A DNA stretch of 64,000 nucleotides, from contig JAEWJT010000016.1 in assembly GCA_023386345.1 (NCBI GenBank), positions 310,001-374,000 of the forward strand. The letters are read 5' to 3'. Position numbers and translations under genes: made by a program. A model generated the notes under the pieces. That model made no database searches. It saw only the letters and a list, made by a program, of their open reading frames with translations, and was not told the DNA's origin. The stretch is from Bacillota bacterium. GTDB lineage: Bacteria; Bacillota; Clostridia; Tissierellales; Sedimentibacteraceae. This document shows positions 37,153 to 46,277 of this stretch, piece after piece. Numbering within the stretch: position 1 is the stretch's first letter; each line of letters begins with the position of its first letter.

Positions 37153-37186
37153 AAAAATAAGGCAGATTAAATTCTGTCTTATTTTT
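37153..37186 (+). terminator. Terminator after the adhesin
   Basis: AAAAATAAGGCAGA pairs with TCTGTCTTATTTTT (one G-U), loop of six bases, T tail. Confidence 0.87.
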
Positions 37187-37253
37187 TATCATATTATTGT
37201 ATCCAAGCAATATAATATAATAAAATATGTAATGTATTGTGGGGGATAGTAAA

Positions 37254-37445
37254 ATGAGAATTATAACTGCTTTAGCTTCAATATTAATTATTTTAGGGGC
37301 ATTAAACTGGGGTATATATGGATGTTTAAAGGTTGACCTAATAGCAAATTATTTTGGCGGAAATAAAAATCCAGTAGGAAGAGCATTATATTGTTCAATT
37401 GGATTGGCGGGTGTATACGCATTATTATATGTGATATTTACCTAG
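37254..37445 (+). CDS. DUF378 (YuzA-like) small membrane protein
   Basis: This 63-residue protein has two membrane helices and the family text IILGALNWGIYGCLKVDLIANYFGG and RALYCSIGLAGVYALL. The GGGGGA site sets the ATG at 37254; an upstream GTG lies within the ribosome site. No function is known for the family. Confidence 0.85.
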   Translation: MRIITALASILIILGALNWGIYGCLKVDLIANYFGGNKNPVGRALYCSIGLAGVYALLYVIFT

Positions 37446-37468
37446 CATAAAAAAATAACTTAAAGTAT

Positions 37469-37511
37469 AAAAACCATAGACTCTGCAAAAATTGCAAAGT
37501 CTATGGTTTTT
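37469..37511. terminator. Terminator between DUF378 and the small minus-strand gene
   Basis: AAAAACCATAGACT / AGTCTATGGTTTTT, a perfect 14-bp stem with a 15-base loop, between convergent genes. Confidence 0.88.
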
Positions 37512-37621
37512 AGTTTTTTAGTGCTGATGCCGACAAAAAGTTTCATAATCTAAAATTTTAATGCAATAATATATTAATAGACTATATTACTTTGTCATTT
37601 AAAATAAAACTAATTACTTAG

Positions 37622-37840
37622 CTATTTAAAAGAATTCAACACCTTATTAAACTGGTTAGCGGCTTTATTTGATGAATTCATTGAACCTATCATATCAGCT
37701 GAACCCATCACAATATTTGCTAAACCAAATCCTACCATACCGCTGCTATATGATTTCGGGATGGTATCCTTTAAAGCGAAGCCTGCTGCTGCAACTGCTG
37801 TGCCGAGAATTGTTGGAACTAAACCTTCTTTTACGTGCAT
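37622..37840 (-). CDS. Small Gly/Ala-rich membrane-associated protein of unknown function
   Basis: This 72-residue protein begins MHVKEGLVPTILGTAVAAAG and has two hydrophobic Gly/Ala stretches (about 8-23 and 32-52) that could form a hairpin in the membrane, then a polar tail SSNKAANQFNKVLNSFK. An AAAGGAG ribosome site 11 bases before the ATG supports a real gene. I recognise no named family, though similar short proteins seem common in Clostridia. Confidence 0.6.
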   Translation of the reverse strand: MHVKEGLVPTILGTAVAAAGFALKDTIPKSYSSGMVGFGLANIVMGSADMIGSMNSSNKAANQFNKVLNSFK

Positions 37841-38010
37841 ATCGATTTATGCTCCTTTCTTATAATTTGGAGGAAATTAAATTTTGAAAAATTAATTCAA
37901 AATTGTATTTATATTTTTAACTTTTGTGATAAAATAATGCTATAAAAAAAATGAGTATTAAAAATATTATTAACTAAAATTACAAATTTTACATTAAAAT
38001 TTTTGAATAA

Positions 38011-38063
38011 CGAAAGGATACGCACCTAGCCAATTTTAGAATAGGTGCATGGACATAAAAATG
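38011..38063 (+). repeat. Leader repeat copy 1 (stem between ribosome site and start) upstream of the radical SAM gene
   Basis: AAAGGA (38013-38018), three bases, GCACCTA (38022-38028), a 13-base loop, TAGGTGC (38042-38048), twelve bases, ATG (38061). The stem is seven perfect pairs. Two more copies with the same conserved ends lie before murC and tsaB. Confidence 0.8.
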
Positions 38064-38987
38064 AATGAATTATATAATGAATATTCAAAATATTTAAGAG
38101 AAAAATATGGTGAAAAGGTATATAAATTACCTGTAAATTTGCCTGTGACCTGCCCAAACAGAGATGGAAGCTTGGGAGTAGGGGGATGTACATATTGCTC
38201 AGAAGTAGGAGCAGGCTTTGAAATGCTTGAAAATACTCTATCTGTTAAAGAACAATTGAGTAAAAACATGGAATATATAAGGAAAAAATATAAGGCTTCA
38301 AAATTTATTGCTTATTTCCAGAATTATACAAATACATACTTGCAGCTTGAAAAATTTAAAGAATTTATAAATCAAGCCGTTATAGATGATATAGTAGAGA
38401 TTTCAATATCGACAAGACCTGATTGTATAGGTGATGAGTATTTAGAATTTTTAAATGAATTTAGCAAGAAAACAGCAATCAATATATCCATAGAATTAGG
38501 TCTTCAAACAGTTAACTATCATACACTAAAAAAAATTAACAGAGGACATGGATTAGCAGAATTTATAGATGCTATTTTAAGAATTAAAAAATATAATTTC
38601 GAAACATGTGCTCATGTTATATTAAACCTACCTTATGATGATATGGATGATGTAGTGGAAACAGCTAAAATTCTATCTGCACTAAAGCTTGAACAGGTTA
38701 AGCTTCATTCTCTATATATAATGGAAAATACCGTGATGGGAGATTTGTATAAAGACGGGAAAATTACTCCTTTGTCAAAAGATGATTATGTAGAAAGAGT
38801 TATAAAATTTTTAGAAAACTTAGATAAAAATATAGTTATACAAAGGCTAATTGGAAGAGCTCCAAAAGAAAACTCTCTATTTGTCAACTGGGGTATGAGT
38901 TGGTGGAAGATTAAAGAGGAAATTGAAGAAGAGATGAAAAAAAGAGAGAGTTTTCAAGGGAAAAAATGCTCAAAAAAACACTTATAA
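38061..38987 (+). CDS. Radical SAM protein, YhcC family (TIGR01212-like)
   Basis: This 308-residue radical SAM enzyme has its cluster motif CPNRDGSLGVGGCTYC, a variant with widely spaced cysteines (Cx12-13CxxC) characteristic of the YhcC/TIGR01212 group. Further core segments are AYFQNYTNTYLQLEKFKEF, EISISTRPDC and IELGLQTVNYHTLKKINRGH. The C-terminus is Lys-rich. Its substrate is unknown. The ATG at 38049 directly after the leader stem is also in frame; I chose 38061 because the other two copies of the leader place the start 11-12 bases past the stem. Confidence 0.9.
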   Translation: MNELYNEYSKYLREKYGEKVYKLPVNLPVTCPNRDGSLGVGGCTYCSEVGAGFEMLENTLSVKEQLSKNMEYIRKKYKASKFIAYFQNYTNTYLQLEKFKEFINQAVIDDIVEISISTRPDCIGDEYLEFLNEFSKKTAINISIELGLQTVNYHTLKKINRGHGLAEFIDAILRIKKYNFETCAHVILNLPYDDMDDVVETAKILSALKLEQVKLHSLYIMENTVMGDLYKDGKITPLSKDDYVERVIKFLENLDKNIVIQRLIGRAPKENSLFVNWGMSWWKIKEEIEEEMKKRESFQGKKCSKKHL

Positions 38988-39095
38988 TAGTATTATGTAA
39001 ACGAAAAATAATTTAAAAATTTATAAAAAGTTAGTGCAAACATTTTCTAAATGTGGTATGATATTATTAAGAATAAACTTAGGAGGATGATTATC

Positions 39096-39512
39096 ATGGT
39101 TAGTTTAATTTGTGGACACAATGGCACAGGAAAAACACGCAAGATGGTTGAAATGGCAAACAGCGAAGTTGATAAAATCAAGGGGAAAATGGTTTTTATC
39201 GAGGCCAATAACAAGCATATTCATGACCTAAACTATAATGTTCGCTATGTCAATACAAAAGAGTATGGCATAACTAATGAAGAGCAATTTCACGGATTTG
39301 TATGTGGAATGCTTGCTACAGACTATGACATAGAAAAAGTTTTTATTGATGGACTGTACAAGATAACCAAAGTAATGGACGAAGAAAAAACTAAGCTAAT
39401 AATCGACAAATTGGAGCAGCTTGAAGCTAAGTTTGAAGTAAAATTTGTTATAAGCTTAAATTTTGATCTTGAAGATATACCAGAATCTATGAGAGATAAG
39501 GTGTACGCGTAG
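39096..39512 (+). CDS. Small P-loop ATPase-like protein of unknown function
   Basis: This 138-residue protein has a Walker A motif at its very start (SLICGHNGTGKTRKMVEMAN), a strand KMVFIEANNKHIHDL, and a Walker B-like strand YDIEKVFIDGLYKI. It is too short for a full AAA or ABC ATPase and has no membrane segment. AGGAGG precedes the ATG at 39096. It stands alone between the radical SAM gene and a terminator. I recognise no named family. Confidence 0.7.
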   Translation: MVSLICGHNGTGKTRKMVEMANSEVDKIKGKMVFIEANNKHIHDLNYNVRYVNTKEYGITNEEQFHGFVCGMLATDYDIEKVFIDGLYKITKVMDEEKTKLIIDKLEQLEAKFEVKFVISLNFDLEDIPESMRDKVYA

Positions 39513-39562
39513 CATATAAGTGGTATAAATTACATAATTATACTAATGTATCTATAGCACAG

Positions 39563-39599
39563 AAAAGCCAGTCTTCTCATATGAAAAGCTGGCTTTTTT
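39563..39599. terminator. Terminator between the P-loop gene and aroC
   Basis: AAAAGCCAG / CTGGCTTTT, loop of 17 bases, T tail; convergent position. Confidence 0.85.
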
Positions 39600-39615
39600 G
39601 TGTCCTAATATCTAT

Positions 39616-40620
39616 TTATTCATTTAAAATAAAATCAAGTAAAACTATTGCAGTCGCACAATCTATTACAGGCAAAGCTCTATGAACTATGCAAGGGTCA
39701 TGTCTTCCCTCTATACTTATATTTTCATTCTCCATGTTTTTTAAATTTATAGTTTTTTGTTCCTTAGCAATAGATGGTGTTGGCTTGATACAAGTTCTAA
39801 ATACTATTGGCATGCCATTTGTCAATCCTCCCACTATACCGCCATTATTATTTGTATATGTCGTTATTTTGCCATCATTATCAACACAATATTGGTCATT
39901 TGCTTCTGAGCCATATAAGCTTGCAAAATTAAAACCTGCTCCAAATTCAATTCCTTTTACAGAGGGGATTGAAAATATCATATGTGAAAGTCTGCTTTCA
40001 ACAGAATCAAACCAAGGTTCGCCGATACCTACAGGCATATTGTTTACAATACTCTCAATTATTCCACCTACAGAATCTAAATTATTCTTTGCCGATAAGA
40101 TTTCTTTTTTCATAGCTTCGTCGCCTTCTACACCATGTATATTTTTAATGTGGCTAGCTATAGAAACATCATAACTTTTTTGAAGCATTGACATACATAA
40201 AGCTCCTGCAAATACAATACCTGCTGTTAGTCTACCTGAAAAGTGTCCTGCACCTCTGTAATCATTAAAGCCTTTGTATTTGACACTTGCAGTATAATCA
40301 CTATGACTTGGTCTTGGAGTGTTTTTTATTTTATCGTAATCAGAGGATTTCTTATCCTTGTTATATATTATACAGCAGATAGGTGCACCAGTTGTTTTGC
40401 CCTTGAAAATTCCGCTGATTATATTAAGCTTATCTTCTTCGTTTCTTGCAGTTGAAAGCTCACTTTTATTAGACCTTCTTCTGTTCATTTGCTCCTCTAT
40501 AAAATCAAGGTCTACTTCATATCCTGCTGGAAATCCGTCTATTGTGACGCCTATTGCTTCGCCATGAGATTCACCAAATATGCTTATCTTTAATTTAGAA
40601 CCACAAAATATCGAACTCAT
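39616..40620 (-). CDS. aroC: Chorismate synthase
   Basis: AroC removes phosphate from EPSP to give chorismate using reduced FMN. The protein (334 residues, slightly shorter than usual) shows the N-terminal signature FGESHGEAIGVTIDGFPAG, the second motif DYRGAGHFSGRLTAG with the conserved His, and the third motif EGRHDPCIVHRALPVIDCATA. It ends the minus-strand aroF-aroB-aroA-aroC series. Confidence 0.95.
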   Translation of the reverse strand: MSSIFCGSKLKISIFGESHGEAIGVTIDGFPAGYEVDLDFIEEQMNRRRSNKSELSTARNEEDKLNIISGIFKGKTTGAPICCIIYNKDKKSSDYDKIKNTPRPSHSDYTASVKYKGFNDYRGAGHFSGRLTAGIVFAGALCMSMLQKSYDVSIASHIKNIHGVEGDEAMKKEILSAKNNLDSVGGIIESIVNNMPVGIGEPWFDSVESRLSHMIFSIPSVKGIEFGAGFNFASLYGSEANDQYCVDNDGKITTYTNNNGGIVGGLTNGMPIVFRTCIKPTPSIAKEQKTINLKNMENENISIEGRHDPCIVHRALPVIDCATAIVLLDFILNE

Positions 40621-40643
40621 TTTTAGCCCTCCTAAATATATTT

Positions 40644-41909
40644 TTACTTTTCACTTAGTTTACCACCTAATTTTGCATAATCTTCCCAGAAACTCGGATA
40701 TGATTTTGCTACTGCTTCATAATCTTCGAGAATTACATTATTTTTACATTTTGTTGCTGCAATTGCCAGAGCCATAGCTATTCTGTGATCGTTAAAGCTA
40801 CTTAGCTTCTCCTCACCATTGCAGCCATTTAATGATTGATTTCCTTTTATTATAAGACCATCTTCCAATTCAATCACATCAACACCTATTTTTTTTAATT
40901 GCGAGCATATAGCATATAATCTATCTGATTCTTTAATTCTTAGTCTTTTGGCATTTGTTATATAAGTAGTCTTGCCTTCTAAACATGATGAAGCTACTGC
41001 AATTATTGGAATTAAATCCGGAATTTGAGATGAATCTATTGTTATTTTATCAGTTAATAAATTTTTCATATCATGGAGTATATCGACAATCGCTTTATCA
41101 CCTTGAATTGAATTTTCATTTAAACCTAAGCATTTAATTTTACTTCCTAAAAAATTAGCACCTAAAAAAAATGCGGCTTGAGAGTAATCTGCTTCTACTT
41201 GGTAATTAGAAGCCTTATATTCTGAATTTCCTTTTATTAGAAATTCCTTATAGTCATTATTTATTATATCAATACCGAATTTCTTTAGCATATAAATAGT
41301 TAAGTCAACATAAGGCTTTGATTCTAAATCATTTACAATAGTAATCCTAGAGTCGCCATCCAAGACTGGTAATGCCATCAATAATCCGGATATAAATTGT
41401 GAGCTTATATCTCCCTCAATTGTAAAGTTAGAGCTTTTTAGCTTACTCTCAGTTTTTAATGGTAGTTTTCCATTGTCATTTGAGTAGTGTATACCTTGTT
41501 CATTAAAAATTCTATAATATGGGTCTAAGGGTCTTTCTATGAGTTTTCCAGCTCCGGTAAATGTATTTATATTAGATAATGTTAATGCAATTGGAATTAG
41601 AAATCTAAGTGTTGAACCTGATTCGTTGCAGGGTATAACAGTGTCATTTATATAAGCCGTGCTTCTTGATATTTTTAATTTATACCTGTTTTCAACATTA
41701 GTAGTTTCTACATCAATTTTTGCTCCTAATGATTCCATAGCAGATATTGTTGCTTCTATATCCTCTGATAGCATGATATTATCAATTACACTTTCTCCTT
41801 GTCTGCACAATGAGGCACATATAATTGCTCTGTGGCTGAGGCTTTTTGATGGAGGAATTAACACACTGCCTTTTAGCTTTATGGATGGTTCGATATATAC
41901 TTTTCCCAT
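40644..41909 (-). CDS. aroA: EPSP synthase (3-phosphoshikimate 1-carboxyvinyltransferase)
   Basis: AroA transfers enolpyruvyl from PEP to shikimate 3-phosphate. The 421-residue protein shows PPSKSLSHRAIICASL, the PEP-binding NESGSTLRFLIPI, a central IEGDISSQFISGLLMALP, and LRIKESDRLYAI and FNDHRIAMALAIAA near the end. The GGAG site selects the ATG at 41909 over a GTG three codons upstream. Only a few bases separate it from aroB. The glyphosate-contact Gly region reads NESGSTLR rather than the class I NAGTxxR, closer to class II enzymes (inference). Confidence 0.95.
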   Translation of the reverse strand: MGKVYIEPSIKLKGSVLIPPSKSLSHRAIICASLCRQGESVIDNIMLSEDIEATISAMESLGAKIDVETTNVENRYKLKISRSTAYINDTVIPCNESGSTLRFLIPIALTLSNINTFTGAGKLIERPLDPYYRIFNEQGIHYSNDNGKLPLKTESKLKSSNFTIEGDISSQFISGLLMALPVLDGDSRITIVNDLESKPYVDLTIYMLKKFGIDIINNDYKEFLIKGNSEYKASNYQVEADYSQAAFFLGANFLGSKIKCLGLNENSIQGDKAIVDILHDMKNLLTDKITIDSSQIPDLIPIIAVASSCLEGKTTYITNAKRLRIKESDRLYAICSQLKKIGVDVIELEDGLIIKGNQSLNGCNGEEKLSSFNDHRIAMALAIAATKCKNNVILEDYEAVAKSYPSFWEDYAKLGGKLSEK

Positions 41910-41914
41910 AATAA

Positions 41915-42958
41915 TCACTCCAATATATATTTATTTACAATATTAGCTTCACCAATTCTTTTTAGATATATAATATTGAGTTTGCCAAACATATTTTTCT
42001 TATCAGATTTAATTATTTTCTCAAATTTATCCATATCCATGTTTGGTAATTTATATTTAAGTCCGTATTTAATTAGTATTTCACTTATTCTGTCGCTAGT
42101 TCCATACTCAGTATAGCCAGATTCTTCACTTTCTAAGCATATATTGTACATGCCGATTGCTACAGCTTGTCCGTGACTGTAATTTTCATAATTAAAGTAT
42201 TTTTCTATAGCATGACCGATAGTGTGTCCGAAGTTTAACTTCATTCTTACACCTGTATCTCTCTCGTCTGATTCAACATATTTTTTCTTTATATTGCAGC
42301 ATTTATATACTATATCTTCATAATGAGAAGGCAGACTGCTTATATTTAAATTCTTAAGAAATTCAAAAAAATCTTCATCGTTTATACAAGCGTATTTGAT
42401 AACCTCAGACATTCCATCTCTAATATATTCTTCTTCTAAAGTGTTTAAAACATTGGTATCTATTAACACAAGCTTAGGCTGATAAAAGCAGCCTACAAGA
42501 TTTTTTCCGTAACTTAAATTAATTGCAGTTTTTCCACCTATACTGCTATCAACCTGTGCTAATAGGCTTGTTGGAATTTGAATATATGGAACTCCTCTAA
42601 GATAGCTTGAGGCTGCAAATCCTGCTACATCTCCGACAACTCCACCGCCAAAGGCTAAAATCAAGTCTGTTCTTGTGATGCCTTCACAAGCAAGTTTATT
42701 GTATATATATTCTAAGGTATTAATTGATTTGCTTGCTTCTCCAGACTCTATTACTATAATCGACACTTTAAAACCAGCTTTTGTAAGTCTTGTATACAAA
42801 TCATTACTATAAAGCTTATGTAGATTATTATCAGTTATAATAGCAATTTTATCGCCCTCATATACAAGCCTTATTTTATCGCCTATATTTTCTAAAAGAC
42901 CATTTTCAATTAAAATATCATATGAATTTTCTTTTAAATTAATATTAATAGTTTTCAT
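41915..42958 (-). CDS. aroB: 3-dehydroquinate synthase
   Basis: AroB cyclises DAHP to 3-dehydroquinate with NAD and a divalent metal. The 347-residue protein shows FGGGVVGDVAGFAASSYLRG, IQIPTSLLAQVDSSIGGKTAINL, and the metal-binding His residues in LNFGHTIGHAIE and NYSHGQAVAIGM. It is separated from aroF by a hairpin-bearing gap of about 100 bases and is closely followed by aroA. Confidence 0.95.
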   Translation of the reverse strand: MKTININLKENSYDILIENGLLENIGDKIRLVYEGDKIAIITDNNLHKLYSNDLYTRLTKAGFKVSIIVIESGEASKSINTLEYIYNKLACEGITRTDLILAFGGGVVGDVAGFAASSYLRGVPYIQIPTSLLAQVDSSIGGKTAINLSYGKNLVGCFYQPKLVLIDTNVLNTLEEEYIRDGMSEVIKYACINDEDFFEFLKNLNISSLPSHYEDIVYKCCNIKKKYVESDERDTGVRMKLNFGHTIGHAIEKYFNYENYSHGQAVAIGMYNICLESEESGYTEYGTSDRISEILIKYGLKYKLPNMDMDKFEKIIKSDKKNMFGKLNIIYLKRIGEANIVNKYILE

Positions 42959-42983
42959 AAATTTATCCCTACATTTCTATTAA

Positions 42984-43031
42984 GGGTGTCTTAAAAGCCA
43001 AGTTTCATGAAAAATTACTTTTAGGACACCC
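42984..43031. other. 14-bp hairpin between aroF and aroB
   Basis: GGGTGTCTTAAAAG pairs with CTTTTAGGACACCC (one G-U), with a 20-base loop. There is no T run on the minus strand after it, so it is more likely an RNA-stability or processing element than a strong terminator inside the aro operon. Confidence 0.55.
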
Positions 43032-43059
43032 TCATAATTTATTATTACCTATTTTAAAA

Positions 43060-43917
43060 TTAAATCTCTCTGTTTTCTGTTTCTGCAATCTTTGATATTG
43101 AAAGCATAAGTTCTTCAAAGCGCTTTGGCTTTATAGACTGCTCTCCGTCACTCAGCGCGTTTTCAGGTTGATTGTGAACTTCTATTATTAATCCATCTGC
43201 ACCGGCGGCAATTGCTGCCTTTGATAGTGGCTCAATCAACCACCATATACCAGATGCGTGGCTTGGATCTACTATAATAGGCAAATGGCTAAGCTTTTTG
43301 ATTATTGGTATAGAGCTTATATCTAAGGTGTTTCTGGTATAAGGTTCAAAGGTCCTTATACCTCTTTCGCATAGAATTACATTCTCATTGCCGCCTGCCA
43401 TTATGTACTCTGCAGATAGTAGAAACTCCTCTATGGTTGAAGCCAAGCCCCTTTTTAAAAGTATGGGCTTTTTAATTTTGCCTAATTGCTTTAGCATATC
43501 AAAATTTTGCATATTTCTTGCACCTATTTGAATTATATCTACATTTTCAACAAATTCATCAAGATAATTTAGTGATGTAAGCTCTGTAATTATAGGAAGA
43601 CCTGTGATTTTCTTAGCTTCCTTTAAAAATTCCAATCCTTCATCCTCTAAGCCTTGAAAGCTATAAGGCGAGGTTCTTGGCTTGAAAGCTCCTCCTCTTA
43701 AAAATCCTGCACCTAAGGCTTTTACACTTTTAGCAATATCCAAAATCTGCTCCTTGCTTTCAACTGAGCATGGTCCTGCTATAATTGCAAGCTTTTTAGC
43801 ACCAATTATGCTATTTTCTACCTTAATTTGTGTATCCTCAGGGTGCGAGGCTCTTGATGATAGTTTAAATTGGTTTAATTCTATGTTAAGTTCGTCGTCA
43901 TTTGCTAAAACAAGCAT
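43060..43917 (-). CDS. aroF: DAHP synthase, short type I-beta (AroF/AroG-like)
   Basis: This enzyme condenses PEP and erythrose 4-phosphate, the entry step of the shikimate pathway. The 285-residue barrel shows IIAGPCSVESKEQI, GGAFKPRTSPYSFQG, IQIGARNMQNFDML, KKPILLKRG, ERGIRTFEPYTRNTLD and IVDPSHASG. The N-terminus has only about 35 residues before the barrel, lacking the full ferredoxin-like allosteric domain of Thermotoga-type enzymes, so feedback control through that domain is not expected (inference). It is the first gene of the aro series. Confidence 0.94.
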   Translation of the reverse strand: MLVLANDDELNIELNQFKLSSRASHPEDTQIKVENSIIGAKKLAIIAGPCSVESKEQILDIAKSVKALGAGFLRGGAFKPRTSPYSFQGLEDEGLEFLKEAKKITGLPIITELTSLNYLDEFVENVDIIQIGARNMQNFDMLKQLGKIKKPILLKRGLASTIEEFLLSAEYIMAGGNENVILCERGIRTFEPYTRNTLDISSIPIIKKLSHLPIIVDPSHASGIWWLIEPLSKAAIAAGADGLIIEVHNQPENALSDGEQSIKPKRFEELMLSISKIAETENREI

Positions 43918-43966
43918 TTGTATTCCTCATTTCTTTCGTTTGAAAAGTTTTATTAGTATTTACAGT

Positions 43967-45571
43967 TTAAAGTTTTTGAAAGATTTTCTTTCCTTTAGTA
44001 TTTAAAAACATTATACAACAAGCAGTAACAATAATCAATACAGCAGATACTAATAGAGCATAAATCTCAAAAGAAAAAATCTCACTGAGCTTTGAAACAT
44101 ATATTATAGTAAAAACTGCTGGAAGTATTATAGATCCAAAGGTTGAAATCATCGTACTCATGCTTTGCTTAACAACCTGCACATCTGATGTAAAATCTAA
44201 TTTTGGAAATATTAAATTGACTGTAAGTCCAAAAACTGATGTAAACACAGCAATTGAGGTAGTTGCAATCAATGTTATTATAACCATTGGCACAGTGTAG
44301 CTTAGACTAAAGTGAAAAATTACTATACTAATATATAGCAGTGGCAATATTACGGTTAAATTCACAAGAATTTTAGCCTTAAACACATCCCATATTTTAA
44401 CAGGTGATGATTTTAAAATCCATAAATTCATTCCTTCCAAGGATATAGATGAAGCCGCAGTTGCTGTTAAGCTAATTGTGAAAAACATTGGTACAAGCAC
44501 AGCCTGAGATATAAGGCTTTCTGAACCAGGCATTTTCATAATTACAGCCATTGTGGCAGAATCTACGAAAATCGAAGCGATTGATAAAACAAGCAGTATT
44601 ATCATACCTACACCTGTATTTAAAACATATATAGGAGAAGAAAAATATCTTCCTAATTCTTTTATATATATAGCTTTTAATTTGCTTGAGCTTTTTAAGC
44701 TTCTAAGTTTGTAGTTAGAATTTTTCTTGCTGGAATTAAGCTGTGAAATTATACCAAGATAAAATCTTGATAAAATAGCTATAAATATAATAAAAGGAAT
44801 TATTGAGAACAAGGCAAATAGAATTAAATCCACAAAGCTGTAATTCACAAATGCTTTATAAAAATATTCTGCCGGAAAATATATTTTAAAATATATCCCT
44901 TGAATTGATTCTATGCTTTTGGTTATATTTTCCAATAATTTATTCATATTAAATGATACTAAAAAGCTTAAAAGTATTACTAAAAGGCTAGAAAGTATAG
45001 CAGCAAAATTCTTGAACTTAAATTTTGCACTTATAAGACCAAGAAAATACCCAATTACTGTTGCTATTATAAGTGGGAACAAAGGTATAAGTAAAAAGCC
45101 CACAATATAATAAATCCAAAATACAAAAGAACAATTGGAAAAGTAAAAATACATAGCTCCGGCAGGTATTGCAACTATTGCTGAAAATATTAAATTCTCA
45201 ATGTACAATGTTGAAATTTTACTAAGCATAATAGACCATTTTGGAACAGGAAGAGATAAAAGCATATCCATATCCTTGGCAGAAAATAGGTAGCTCTGTG
45301 TTTGATACAGTCCTGTGATTAATATAATAATTGTTGATGATACCATTCCCAAGAGAGGTAGTACATCTATCATTCCGACTGAATTAAGACCTACACCTAT
45401 TAAGTACATATACAAAGTGGAAATTCCAAAAAAGGTTATACCAATAAATGCCAATAAAAATATAGAAAGTATCCCTTTTTTATTATCTTTTGCGTATGCT
45501 GAGCTTGCTATTTTAGACGGATTTAAAATAGCTTGCAAATTAACCTTAACAAGCAATAAAAATTTATTCAT
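43967..45571 (-). CDS. ABC-2-type exporter permease
   Basis: This 534-residue membrane protein has about twelve hydrophobic segments and is paired with the ATPase gene that overlaps its start by eight bases. The segment SAKDMDMLLSLPVPKWSIMLSKI is typical of large bacterial ABC-2 exporter permeases. No substrate can be inferred; peptides, bacteriocins or lipids are typical for the group. Confidence 0.82.
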   Translation of the reverse strand: MNKFLLLVKVNLQAILNPSKIASSAYAKDNKKGILSIFLLAFIGITFFGISTLYMYLIGVGLNSVGMIDVLPLLGMVSSTIIILITGLYQTQSYLFSAKDMDMLLSLPVPKWSIMLSKISTLYIENLIFSAIVAIPAGAMYFYFSNCSFVFWIYYIVGFLLIPLFPLIIATVIGYFLGLISAKFKFKNFAAILSSLLVILLSFLVSFNMNKLLENITKSIESIQGIYFKIYFPAEYFYKAFVNYSFVDLILFALFSIIPFIIFIAILSRFYLGIISQLNSSKKNSNYKLRSLKSSSKLKAIYIKELGRYFSSPIYVLNTGVGMIILLVLSIASIFVDSATMAVIMKMPGSESLISQAVLVPMFFTISLTATAASSISLEGMNLWILKSSPVKIWDVFKAKILVNLTVILPLLYISIVIFHFSLSYTVPMVIITLIATTSIAVFTSVFGLTVNLIFPKLDFTSDVQVVKQSMSTMISTFGSIILPAVFTIIYVSKLSEIFSFEIYALLVSAVLIIVTACCIMFLNTKGKKIFQKL

Positions 45572-46277
45572 GATCCACCAGCTCTAAGAAAATTTCTTCA
45601 AGAGAACTATTACCCTTAACCTCACTCATGTCTCCGGTTACTACTAATTTTCCGCCCTTAATTATAGCTACCTTGTTACATAGCTTTTCTGCAACATCCA
45701 AAACATGAGTAGAGAAAAATATCGCACTTCCTTTTTGACACATATCTTTCATGATTTCTTTTAATGTGAATGAAGCCTTAGGGTCAAGACCTACAAAAGG
45801 CTCATCTAAAAGCAAGAGCTTTGGCTCGTGAATAAGTGCTGAAATTAAAGCAAGCTTTTGTCTCATACCATGAGAATAAGAAGCTATTGGATCTCCCAAA
45901 TCCTTAGTCAGTTCAAAAGCCTCTGAATATTTTTTTATTCTTTCTTCTCTTTCCTTAACAGGCACATCATATATGTCTGCTATAAAATTAAGATACTTTA
46001 TTCCTGTCATAAATAAATATAAATCTGGATTATCAGGTATGTATGCCATAATTTTTTTACATTCGATATCATCCTTTTTTATAGACTTACCATCAATAAA
46101 GATATCTCCCTCTTCAAAATCTAAAATACCAGCAACAGATTTAATTGTAGTTGTCTTTCCAGCTCCATTGTGACCTATAAATCCAAATATATCACCCTTT
46201 TTAACGTGCAAGCTAAGATTGTCAACTGCCTTTGCTTTTTGACTATAACTTTTTGTGTAATTTACAATTTTTAACAT
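45564..46277 (-). CDS. ABC exporter ATPase
   Basis: This 237-residue ATPase has Walker A GHNGAGKTT, Q-loop region MAYIPDNPDLY, signature YSHGMRQKLALISAL and Walker B LLLLDEPFVGLDPKA, with switch His IFFSTHVLD. The YSHGMRQ signature is characteristic of ABC-2 (CcmA/NatA-like) exporters. It overlaps the permease gene and reads divergently from the EET locus. Confidence 0.9.
   Translation of the reverse strand: MLKIVNYTKSYSQKAKAVDNLSLHVKKGDIFGFIGHNGAGKTTTIKSVAGILDFEEGDIFIDGKSIKKDDIECKKIMAYIPDNPDLYLFMTGIKYLNFIADIYDVPVKEREERIKKYSEAFELTKDLGDPIASYSHGMRQKLALISALIHEPKLLLLDEPFVGLDPKASFTLKEIMKDMCQKGSAIFFSTHVLDVAEKLCNKVAIIKGGKLVVTGDMSEVKGNSSLEEIFLELVDHE

Noticed and set aside
37669..37887. Plus-strand 72-residue frame opposite the small Gly/Ala-rich gene
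   Set aside because: Leu-rich shadow without ribosome site, while the minus-strand gene has AAAGGAG.
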